A stretch of DNA of 44,749 nucleotides from Candidatus Tayloriibacteriota bacterium (GTDB taxonomy: Bacteria; Patescibacteriota; Minisyncoccia; Phycocordibacterales; CAIRYW01): positions 1-44,749 of the forward strand of contig JAQBQZ010000008.1 of the NCBI GenBank assembly GCA_028286725.1. The letters run 5' to 3'. Both the position numbers and the translations under genes were made by a program. Positions 8,026 through 16,778 of this stretch are shown here, piece after piece (position 1 is the stretch's first letter; the number at the start of each line of letters is the position of its first letter). Under the pieces are notes generated by a model. That model was not told where the DNA came from and did not search any database. It saw only the letters and a list, made by a program, of their open reading frames with translations.

Positions 8026-9510
8026 ATGATTAAGAGCATTCTCACTATCCCCAAAGAGGTTTCACATGTAACAGAAGCACTAGAAAATGCTGGTTTTGAA
8101 GCATATTTGGTAGGTGGTTGTGTCAGAGACATGCTCATAAACCGTAAACCAAAAGACTGGGATGTGACCACAAATGCGACTCCTGAGCAGATTGTTTCAC
8201 TCTTTCCTAACACTTTCTATGAGAATGATTACGGAACAGTGGGGGTAGTGAACGAAGAAGAGGGAATTGATCCGACACTCAAGGTTGTGGAGATCACTCC
8301 ATACAGAATCGAAGGGAAGTATTCAAACAATAGGCACCCAGATGAAGTAAAATGGAGCAATAACATCCTCGATGACCTTGATAGACGAGATTTCACAGTA
8401 AATGCTATAGCAATAAGAAGCAAAGATGGCATGAATGCGATTGTAGATCCGCATAATGGACAGCAAGATCTAAAGGACAAACTCATAAAGACAGTAGGAA
8501 ATCCTCACGAACGATTCCAGGAAGATGGCCTTCGAATCCTTCGAGCAGTAAGAATTGCAACAGATTTAGACTTTATTATTGATCCTGAGACTGAAAAGGC
8601 GATTACAGAGGAGGGGCATCTTTTGAAGAATATCTCAGCAGAAAGAGTGAGAGACGAGTTTTCAAAGATTATTTCATCAGATCGACCCTCATTTGGAATA
8701 GAGCTTTGTGAAAAAACACATATACTTCAGTACTTTTTGCCTGAAGTTCGAGACGGAATAGGATGCGGACAGAATCAGGCGCACGCATTCGATGTGTTTA
8801 CCCACCTCATGAAGACGCTTGAGCACTCTGCAAAGAAGAAATACACCTTTGAAGTTCGTCTTGCGGCTTTGTTTCACGACATAGGGAAGCCTGCTACCAA
8901 AAAGCCATCAACGAAGACAGATGAGCCTACGTTTTATGGACACGATGTAGTTGGAGCACGAATAACAGAAAAAATCCTTAATCGACTCAAGTTTCCAAAG
9001 AAAACTATCGATATGGTTGTGAAACTAGTAAGGTGGCATATGTTCTTCTCTGATACTGAGACGATTACGCTTTCTGCGGTCCGTAGAATGATCAGAAATG
9101 TAGGCGAGGAAAACATATGGTACTTAATGGATGTGCGTACCTGTGACCGTATAGGAACAGGGAGGCCTAAAGAAAGTCCATACCGACTCCGCGTCTACCA
9201 TTCGATGGTTGAAGAGGCGATGAGAAACCCGATTTCTGTAGCAACACTCAAAATTAATGGTGCTCGAGTGATCGAGATCACAAAGATCCCGCCAGGACCA
9301 AAGATAGGGCAGATACTTTTGATCCTTCTCGAAGAAGCACTCGATAATGCAGATATAAATACAGTTGAATATCTGGAGAGTAGGGCGATAGAACTCGCAA
9401 AACTCGATGAAAAGGAACTGAAGCTACTTGGAGAGAAGGCTAAGGCGAAGAAAGAAGAAGTTGAAGAGAAGGAGATAGGGGAGATACGAAGTAAACATCA
9501 TGTAAAATAA
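8026..9510 (+). CDS. cca: CCA tRNA nucleotidyltransferase
   Basis: AYLVGGCVRDMLINRKPKDWDVTTNATPE, RRDFTVNAIA, HD-domain LFHDIGKP. Confidence 0.95.
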   Translation: MIKSILTIPKEVSHVTEALENAGFEAYLVGGCVRDMLINRKPKDWDVTTNATPEQIVSLFPNTFYENDYGTVGVVNEEEGIDPTLKVVEITPYRIEGKYSNNRHPDEVKWSNNILDDLDRRDFTVNAIAIRSKDGMNAIVDPHNGQQDLKDKLIKTVGNPHERFQEDGLRILRAVRIATDLDFIIDPETEKAITEEGHLLKNISAERVRDEFSKIISSDRPSFGIELCEKTHILQYFLPEVRDGIGCGQNQAHAFDVFTHLMKTLEHSAKKKYTFEVRLAALFHDIGKPATKKPSTKTDEPTFYGHDVVGARITEKILNRLKFPKKTIDMVVKLVRWHMFFSDTETITLSAVRRMIRNVGEENIWYLMDVRTCDRIGTGRPKESPYRLRVYHSMVEEAMRNPISVATLKINGARVIEITKIPPGPKIGQILLILLEEALDNADINTVEYLESRAIELAKLDEKELKLLGEKAKAKKEEVEEKEIGEIRSKHHVK

Positions 9511-9589
9511 AGGTTACACCTTTGTTTCGACGGCACTCGGACATTGTATATGAACAAGTTCAAACACATGATCCTCGTTTGTCGAAAAT

Positions 9590-9624
9590 AAAAAACACCC
9601 TTATAATATAAGGGGTTTTTCTAT
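9590..9624 (+). terminator. Rho-independent terminator downstream of cca
   Basis: aaaaacacccttataatataaggggttttt. Confidence 0.7.
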
Positions 9625-10267
9625 TTTGTATATAAATATTTCAGCAGTAGCTGATACCCGAGAGGGTGAAGGATTCAACAAGAAATGGAAAAGGCCGCAT
9701 CTGCGGAAAGGATCTTACAATTTCTCGCGCCAAACATGAAAAATTCTGGCGACTTGTAACAACTTACCTACAAAATACGGCCTTGTATATCGATATCTTC
9801 TCTATATATGTTTAGAGACTGCAGTTTCTGGTTTCACGAGAAACGTACGCATCGATACTAAGGAGTTATATAAATCAAAAGTCATGTGATTATGGACTTT
9901 AAGTAATTGTGAGATATCAAGTCTAAAGAATTTCCTTTTTATAATACTACACGATGTGTAGTTGAAAGAGATATAGTTGAGAAATCAATTTCTACTTATA
10001 TCAATCCAATTCTTCATCCTTAATCTAACTTTGATCTATCTTGACTCAAAGAACTTTCTCGCAGTTCTAGAGGTGTTTAAATTTTCAGCCGATTGATTTG
10101 TCCTATTCACAACTCAAATCGAATAAACCTTAAACCACTCTTCATTCCATGATTCATAATATGCTGACTTCAAAAGTCCGAGGCAACGAAACATTTGGAA
10201 TATATTTTTGCGACTAAGATAATTATATATTTTATAAAAGACATGTAAAGGACATAGGTGTTGATAA

Positions 10268-10309
10268 CTTAAATTGCTGATGTCTTTCATAAAAGACATC
10301 AGCAATTTA
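10268..10309 (-). terminator. 17-bp hairpin downstream of exodeoxyribonuclease III gene
   Basis: aaattgctgatgtcttt-cata-aaagacatcagcaattt. Confidence 0.75.
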
Positions 10310-10324
10310 ATGAGTGTTTTCAAC

Positions 10325-11122
10325 TTAAAAATCTAATTCGAGAGTAACTGGGCAGTGATCAGATCCCATCACTTCATTTAAAATTTCTGCTTTTTTTATT
10401 TTCTTTTCGAGTTTTTTTGATGCGAAAAAATAATCTATTCTCCATCCAACATTTCGCGCACGTGCTCCAGCCCACGCAGTCCACCACGTATAGTTCCCAC
10501 CCTCTTTGTTAAAGAATCTAAAGGTATCTACAAATCCACTCTCGATCATGTTATTCACACCCTCTCGCTCTTCAGTTGTGAAACCATGCTCTCCTTCATT
10601 TTCTTTTGGTCGAGCGAGATCAATTGCTGTGTGTGCCACATTCAGATCTCCACAGAAAATAACAGGTTTTTTGGTTTCCAAGATTTTGCAGTATTCAAGG
10701 AACGCTGGATCCCAGTGTTTGTGTCGAAGCTCAAGTCGGCTTAAATCATCTTTGGAATTAGGGGTATACACATTGACCACGAAACATTTGTCGAATTCAG
10801 CCGCAATAACACGCCCTTCTGTATTAGGATCTCCATATGAATCAGTATCGAGCTTGTATTTATGGGCGATTTCCTTTGGAAATCCAAGAAGTACAGACAG
10901 AGGCTTTATCTTTGTGAAAATTGCGACACCGCTGTAGCCTTTTTTTATAGCGGAATTCCAATATTCTTCATATTCTGGAAGATCTATCTCTGCCTGGCCT
11001 TGCTGCGCCTTGGTTTCTTGAAGACAGATGACATCTGGCTTGTATTTGGCAACAAAGGGAAGAAAGAGTCCTTTGTTATGGACAGCGCGAATACCATTTA
11101 CGTTCCAAGATATGAGTTTCAT
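10325..11122 (-). CDS. xth: Exodeoxyribonuclease III
   Basis: MKLISWNVNGIRAV, DVICLQETKAQ, FCGDLNVAH, WRIDYFFAS, GSDHCPVTLEL; start set at MKLIS. Confidence 0.95.
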   Translation of the reverse strand: MKLISWNVNGIRAVHNKGLFLPFVAKYKPDVICLQETKAQQGQAEIDLPEYEEYWNSAIKKGYSGVAIFTKIKPLSVLLGFPKEIAHKYKLDTDSYGDPNTEGRVIAAEFDKCFVVNVYTPNSKDDLSRLELRHKHWDPAFLEYCKILETKKPVIFCGDLNVAHTAIDLARPKENEGEHGFTTEEREGVNNMIESGFVDTFRFFNKEGGNYTWWTAWAGARARNVGWRIDYFFASKKLEKKIKKAEILNEVMGSDHCPVTLELDF

Positions 11123-11287
11123 ATATATAATTGTATAAAGTATTAAAATAAAGTAAAACCTCAACCTCGATTTAAAATTCTATAAAATGAATTCATCCTC
11201 TTGTCAAAAATTAGAATCGGAGTAATATACTCTGCAGTGCTCATTCCAAACTTATGGATGGCTTAGAAACCAACAACAGCGACACCT

Positions 11288-11605
11288 ATGTATCCCCAAT
11301 TCATCACTACCTCAACAAGTCTCCTGGCATGTGCCTTCTGGGGCTTCCTGGCCACGGCAGCCACGCGTGACCAGACCGAATACGAAATTCCCACGGCATT
11401 CATGCACCGCGCTCCAGAAATCACCAACCATGCGAGTGACTGGAAGCAGTTCGGCGTTACAAATGTAACGATTAAAGGCACAGTGGTCACGTTCCGCCGT
11501 GACCCAGACCACAAAGCAAACAAAAAGATTCCGGTTATCCAGACCGTCTACGGCTGGGACCTTCGCCACTCTTTTGAGGCCATGCCTCTGAAATCAGCAG
11601 CCTGA
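11288..11605 (+). CDS. Small hypothetical protein with N-terminal hydrophobic segment
   Basis: 105 aa ORF, GC-rich relative to flanks, followed by a strong plus-strand terminator. Confidence 0.5.
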   Translation: MYPQFITTSTSLLACAFWGFLATAATRDQTEYEIPTAFMHRAPEITNHASDWKQFGVTNVTIKGTVVTFRRDPDHKANKKIPVIQTVYGWDLRHSFEAMPLKSAA

Positions 11606-11650
11606 GCCGTCCATAAAATCCTGTATACCAGGCAATACTCCAGACTTCTC

Positions 11651-11672
11651 GCAAGAGAGGTCTGGTTTTTTA
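11651..11672 (+). terminator. Rho-independent terminator
   Basis: ccagacttctcgcaagagaggtctggtttttt. Confidence 0.85.
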
Positions 11673-12596
11673 TTAATTCCCACCCTTTGAATGAAACTTT
11701 TTATGTATTTCCTTCAAATGTGAATCTGTTATGTGTGTGTATATCTGAGTTGTTGCGATATTTGCGTGTCCCAAAAGCATCTGAACTGATCGGAGATCTG
11801 CACCGTTTCGAAGTAAGTCTGTTGCGAAGCAGTGCCGAATCACGTGAGGTGTAACCTTTTTTGATACTCCAGCTTTGATCGCATAATACTTAACAAGTCT
11901 TTGTATTGAACGACTTGTAAGCGCACCATCTTCCTTTTTACTTCTTTCTTTGCCAACTTTGACGAAAAGGGCATCATCCATATCTTTACGAAGACTTAAA
12001 TAGGTCTTAAGTATTGTTTTGGCATCATCTGATATGAATACCACACGCACCTTGCTTCCTTTTCCGCGGATCGAGAGCTCGTCTTGATGGAGATCAATAT
12101 CTCGATTCAAGGCACAAAGCTCAGAAACTCGAAGTCCCGTAGAAAAGAGAAGCTCCAAAATAGCCTTACCGCGAGCCTTTTTTTCTGGATCTTTCTCATC
12201 GTTTGGTGCGTCCATGATTCTCTGAAGTTCTTGTGGAGTAATGAGATCAAGAGACCTTTCACCGGTCTTGGCAAGCTCTATATAGTCTGCGGGAAGGGTA
12301 ACAATGCCTCTTTTAGCTATGAATTTGAGAAATGTCCGGAGGGCAATAAGATAATAGTTTTGGGTTTTCTTCTTCAGAGTCTCATTTGTTCTTCTATTAT
12401 TACCTGTTACTTGCCGATTAAGCCAAAGACGGTATTCTCGCATTATTTCAGGAGTAATATCCTTTGGGTCAGTTTTTTTTAAAAATTCCAAGAAACGAGT
12501 GAGATAGTGATCGTAATTCTCAACTGTTTTGAGACTGCGACCCTTTTCTATCTCGATATGTTCGAGAAATTGTCTTTTGAGAGTTAGAAGGTCCAT
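11673..12596 (-). CDS. xerD: Tyrosine recombinase XerC/XerD family
   Basis: STGLRVSEL, GKGSKVRVV, HVIRHCFATDLL, LGHANIATTQIYTHI. Confidence 0.93.
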   Translation of the reverse strand: MDLLTLKRQFLEHIEIEKGRSLKTVENYDHYLTRFLEFLKKTDPKDITPEIMREYRLWLNRQVTGNNRRTNETLKKKTQNYYLIALRTFLKFIAKRGIVTLPADYIELAKTGERSLDLITPQELQRIMDAPNDEKDPEKKARGKAILELLFSTGLRVSELCALNRDIDLHQDELSIRGKGSKVRVVFISDDAKTILKTYLSLRKDMDDALFVKVGKERSKKEDGALTSRSIQRLVKYYAIKAGVSKKVTPHVIRHCFATDLLRNGADLRSVQMLLGHANIATTQIYTHITDSHLKEIHKKFHSKGGN

Positions 12597-12677
12597 GAAT
12601 TATAGTATAACAAAATATAATAATATTGTGCGACATTTAAAATTGGTTGCAAATTAAATTAGTTGTATAATATTGAA

Positions 12678-15476
12678 ATGAATAATAAAGAATGGTTTCC
12701 ACCAGTAGAGGATATAAAACAAAAGAAAGGAATGGATTCTTTTAGTGAAGCCCTCGCAACAATTGAGGCTTTTAAAAATGAACACATGCCAATTCCAATT
12801 GATTTTATTCACGAGCTTGAAAGAGCGGTTCTAAAGCCTGGTGAAAATGACTTCGCAAAGGGTGATTACCAAATTCAAAGACAGACTATTAGAGATTTGC
12901 TTTCTGATAGCGAGATAATGATTGTTGATGGGATTCACAGGATCGACAACGCAGGACTTTTAGCAGATTATGAACGAATGGTTGATGTTGAAAGTATTGA
13001 TATAGACGAACTCATCAAGGAGATCAAATCTCACAATGGAGACGCCCCATCAGAACTAATTACCCAGGCAACTAAATATTTGAACCTACAATCTACACGC
13101 CAGATCAGTTCACAAATTCTTGACGCTCAGAGAGCAGAGCTTGAATATCACGCATTCGGTATAACAAAATCTGGAGAGAAAAAACAAAAAAAAGGACCTG
13201 TACCTAATAATCAAGCAGGGAATCCTGTTCCTACCGGCAAACCAAAACGAGAACGTAAAAAAAAGGATCCGTCTCCAGCACCAGCAACAAACCCGCAACC
13301 TGCTCCAGAAGCAAATAATAACGAAGCTGAGTCACAAAACAAAATCAGTGAACAAGAATTGAACGCAAAGGAAACGCGAATCGAAAGTCTTGCCCGTTCA
13401 TCAAAAAAGCAAATCCCATACGCACTCGTAAACGAATTGTGGACTATATATAATGGCACGAACGAAGATCCTGATATGCAAGCGAGTATTGAAAGACGAA
13501 AGAACAAATTCGTGGAAATCATTAGTAAAAGAGATGTGAAAATAATTCAAGAAAATAAAAGGGAAATAACTTGGAGTGATTTTCTAGCGCAACACACACC
13601 GGAAGGACAAGAGGCGAAAACACTTATTCAATCACTTAAAGAGGCAATTGATAATGAGAGACTAGTACCTCAAGCTCTTATTGAGGAATTGTACGAAACT
13701 TTAGGCTCTGGAAACACGGCTTTAGTATCAGAACTTTTGAAGGGACAGATATTGTTAGACTTTCAAAAAGCCGCGAGAAGAAAAGGTGTGTCAGTAGTTT
13801 TAACAAGGGATGCAACAATAGATAAAGTGGGTGCGGAAATTTTCATGTCACCAAGTGCAACACTTATATTAGGTAAAAATCTCAGTACAGAAAATGTGTT
13901 AGCAGACCACATGCCAGACGGAAGAGGAAATTTGATACCAAAACCTGAAATACCAACATTTGGCGGAGAAATACCAAAAGATCTTATTTCAGATGGTAAT
14001 GGAAATTTAGTGCCAAGAGAACCTATGCCTGAGTTTGCAAGTTTAGGAGATGATGCTCAATTTGTAGCTGTTGAAACAGTAGGTGAAGGACGAAATCAGG
14101 GGCAAGTTGTAAGAAAGTATGAAAAAGAGGTTCCAACTGAATTTGGAAACATAGGAGAGGGAATAAAATTTGTAACAAACGAAGTGACTGGTAAAAATGG
14201 TGAAACTATTATAAGAGAAGATGTGTCAATGCGAGAAATAGATCCAGAAGCGTTTCGAGCTCAACTCGGTGATCTTCTTGAGCATATTAATGATCATATT
14301 GTCCAAGAACAATTGGACAGAATAGTTGAGGAATTTGATGAACTTTCAGAAGCCGACAAAGAGAAGTTCAAAGAATTATACGAAGGACTTGCGCCCGTAC
14401 ATCACACCGAAGGGCACGGACACAATGATCACCATGGACATGACGGGCACGGTGGACACGATGAACAAGGAGGGCATGCTGAGAAGACTCCAGAACAACT
14501 TGGAAATATAGTTGATGAATTTCTCAAAAAACTTCAATCAGACGAGGAGTTTGATATGGACCGCGCAACTCAAGATTCTTTGATCGGCAAGTTTATTAGA
14601 CTGAAAGTTGAAATGCAAAAGGTTGCGATGGGTAAATTAGATGAAGAAAAACTCCTTAAAGATGACAAAAAAAATATCCACATCTTTAAAGGTCTTTCGC
14701 AACAGAAAAAAGTTGCAGAAGAGGAACATTCAAAAGAAATTGAAAAAATAGAATCTGGATTGGAAGCTTCAAGAGGTGACGAGAGTGTCAATGATAGTTA
14801 TCGTATTGGATTACTTCGAAGTAAATTTACTGAGATATTGAAGCACAACATACGTATGAGAGTGGTATTCGCCGAAGAAATTAGAGAATTAAAAAGAATA
14901 CTTGAAGAAAAAGAAAGAGAACTTGAGGATAAAAGACAAGTTCTTGAGGAGGCAAGAACAAACATGAGAGATGCGGCCAGAAACAGAGATGAGGGTGCGA
15001 TCAGATCAACAACAGAAGCATATCAGGCAGCCTTAAAAGATTTTACCAAAATGGAAGTTGTTGTTGAGGGTATCAAACTCAAACTCAAAAGCAAGGTAGA
15101 TAGTTTGAAAAAAATATCTGATAAAATAACTGAAATTGAAGAGGGGAGTGCCGATATGAATAATTGTGAAGATCTAGAAGAAGCGATACGAATCTCTGAA
15201 GCAGCAGAAACGGTGTCGAAGGAAATAAAAAACGAATTAAAACCAGGGCAAGAACATGACGAGCACGAACATGATGAACATGGACACGAAGGAGGACCAT
15301 CTAGAAGATCTAAGATGATAACATGGGGGCTTGTGGGAGGAGGATTGTTGATTGGAATGTTCAATATATTTGCAACAAATCTATACAATACACTCCGAGG
15401 AGTGAAAGCTAGTGGAGGTGGGGGCTCTAAAAGTGGAGGTGCGCACGGAGGGGGAGGAGGACACGGAGGACATTAA
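12678..15476 (+). CDS. Large coiled, His-rich protein with C-terminal TM and Gly/His tail; hypothetical
   Basis: HHTEGHGHNDHHGHDGHGGHDEQGGH, HDEHEHDEHGHEGG, TM MITWGLVGGGLLIGMFNIFA; start reset to ATG 12678. Confidence 0.8.
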   Translation: MNNKEWFPPVEDIKQKKGMDSFSEALATIEAFKNEHMPIPIDFIHELERAVLKPGENDFAKGDYQIQRQTIRDLLSDSEIMIVDGIHRIDNAGLLADYERMVDVESIDIDELIKEIKSHNGDAPSELITQATKYLNLQSTRQISSQILDAQRAELEYHAFGITKSGEKKQKKGPVPNNQAGNPVPTGKPKRERKKKDPSPAPATNPQPAPEANNNEAESQNKISEQELNAKETRIESLARSSKKQIPYALVNELWTIYNGTNEDPDMQASIERRKNKFVEIISKRDVKIIQENKREITWSDFLAQHTPEGQEAKTLIQSLKEAIDNERLVPQALIEELYETLGSGNTALVSELLKGQILLDFQKAARRKGVSVVLTRDATIDKVGAEIFMSPSATLILGKNLSTENVLADHMPDGRGNLIPKPEIPTFGGEIPKDLISDGNGNLVPREPMPEFASLGDDAQFVAVETVGEGRNQGQVVRKYEKEVPTEFGNIGEGIKFVTNEVTGKNGETIIREDVSMREIDPEAFRAQLGDLLEHINDHIVQEQLDRIVEEFDELSEADKEKFKELYEGLAPVHHTEGHGHNDHHGHDGHGGHDEQGGHAEKTPEQLGNIVDEFLKKLQSDEEFDMDRATQDSLIGKFIRLKVEMQKVAMGKLDEEKLLKDDKKNIHIFKGLSQQKKVAEEEHSKEIEKIESGLEASRGDESVNDSYRIGLLRSKFTEILKHNIRMRVVFAEEIRELKRILEEKERELEDKRQVLEEARTNMRDAARNRDEGAIRSTTEAYQAALKDFTKMEVVVEGIKLKLKSKVDSLKKISDKITEIEEGSADMNNCEDLEEAIRISEAAETVSKEIKNELKPGQEHDEHEHDEHGHEGGPSRRSKMITWGLVGGGLLIGMFNIFATNLYNTLRGVKASGGGGSKSGGAHGGGGGHGGH

Positions 15477-15487
15477 TCCTAGTAAAT

Positions 15488-15519
15488 TCAATGCACGGCG
15501 TCATACGCCGTGCATTTTT
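15488..15519 (+). terminator. Rho-independent terminator
   Basis: aatgcacggcgtcatacgccgtgcattttt. Confidence 0.9.
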
Positions 15520-15604
15520 CTATAGATTAATGACCCATTTACCCAACAAGTGGGCCATAGACTACCGACTTGTGTTTCCAAGTCTTTTATGGTAAGATAC
15601 CACC

Positions 15605-15877
15605 ATGATAACAAAGACAAAGAAAACTAAAGTAATCAAAGAACTCCAAGTTCACGACAAAGATACTGGATCTCCAGAGGTACAGATTGGTATCTTGTCT
15701 AAGAGAATTGACGAACTTGCTCTGCACCTAAAGACTCACAAGAAAGACAATCACTCACGAAAAGGACTTCTCCAGCTCGTAGCAGACAGACAATCTCATA
15801 TGAAATACCTTATGAAGAAAGATGCTAAGAGATACGCCACAGTAGTCAAAAAACTAGAACTCAAAAAGAAGGCGTAG
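15605..15877 (+). CDS. rpsO: 30S ribosomal protein S15
   Basis: DTGSPEVQIGILSKRIDELALHLKTHKKDNHSRKGLLQLVADRQ. Confidence 0.98.
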   Translation: MITKTKKTKVIKELQVHDKDTGSPEVQIGILSKRIDELALHLKTHKKDNHSRKGLLQLVADRQSHMKYLMKKDAKRYATVVKKLELKKKA

Positions 15878-15993
15878 GCCTTCTTTTTTGTTTTAGGTAC
15901 CATTTAAGGTATACTTTTTATAACGTTTTCATTTTTAATAATCGGAAGTGGGGCATATGCTTTACTACCTAATCGGCCTTCGGGCATTTTTAT

Positions 15994-16593
15994 ATGACAG
16001 TAATTAAACACAAAGAACAGAGAGTAGGAGTTTTTATAGATACACAGAATCTTTACCATACAGCCAAAAACCTATACCACGCAAGGGTTAATTTCGGCGC
16101 AGTACTCAAAGACGCAGTAGCAGGACGAAATCTTATCCGAGCTATTGCATACGTGATCACAACCGAAGCGGGAGACGAGCGAGCCTTTTTCGAAGCGCTC
16201 ACAAAGATGGGGATCGAATCAAAGACGAAGGATCTTCAAATATTTGCAGGAGGAAGCAAGAAAGCTGACTGGGATGTGGGACTTGCAGTGGATGCGATCA
16301 AGATCGCGCCAAAGCTTGATGCGGTCATCATCGTTTCAGGAGATGGAGACTTTATTCCACTTGTTGAATACCTTCGAACAAACATGGGTTGCCAGGTAGA
16401 AGCAGCATCATTCGGTAAGTCAACTTCAAGCAAACTCAAGGAAGCGGTGGATGATTTTATCGATCTCGACGATAATCCACGAAAATATCTCCTCGGACAA
16501 GCGGGAGGCGGATCTAGAAATCCAAGAGGACCAAAAGGGCAAGACAATAGTGATTTGGCAGACATGCTTAAGGAAGCTGGGGAGGTGTTGTAA
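15994..16593 (+). CDS. NYN-domain (LabA/DUF88-like) protein
   Basis: GVFIDTQNLYHTAK, KKADWDVGLAVDAI, VSGDGDFIPLVEYL. Confidence 0.92.
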   Translation: MTVIKHKEQRVGVFIDTQNLYHTAKNLYHARVNFGAVLKDAVAGRNLIRAIAYVITTEAGDERAFFEALTKMGIESKTKDLQIFAGGSKKADWDVGLAVDAIKIAPKLDAVIIVSGDGDFIPLVEYLRTNMGCQVEAASFGKSTSSKLKEAVDDFIDLDDNPRKYLLGQAGGGSRNPRGPKGQDNSDLADMLKEAGEVL

Positions 16594-16625
16594 CAGCCAG
16601 ATTTAAAGTTTTAAGTATTTAAAAA

Positions 16626-16666
16626 TCAAAGAAAAAGCGACGTCTAAGGCGCCGCTCTTTCTTTGT
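16626..16666 (+). terminator. Hairpin between NYN gene and pnp
   Basis: caaagaaaaagcg...cgctctttctttg. Confidence 0.6.
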
Positions 16667-16778
16667 CAAAACAGGCTTTTTGTGCTTTAATGTCTTTATT
16701 ATTATATGTAGTCTTTGCATATAGGTTTGAAGACAAAACTTCAAATTTACATTGTAAAGATTACTTAAAAGTTTATTT

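Noticed and set aside
9512-9600. Possible tmRNA 5' end (tttgtttcgacggcactcgg resembles the tmRNA D-arm UUCGACGG)
   Set aside because: No tag ORF ending in ALAA-type codons, no 3' T-arm or acceptor complementary to the start, and a terminator follows within ~70 nt.
9660-9980. Group I intron-like core (ttcaac ... gagatatagttga)
   Set aside because: Only a short R/S-like match; no P3/P4/P6 consensus and no split exon gene around it.
10114-10323. 69-aa minus-strand ORF after exodeoxyribonuclease III
   Set aside because: Overlaps the terminator hairpin, no recognisable features, low-complexity AT-rich sequence.
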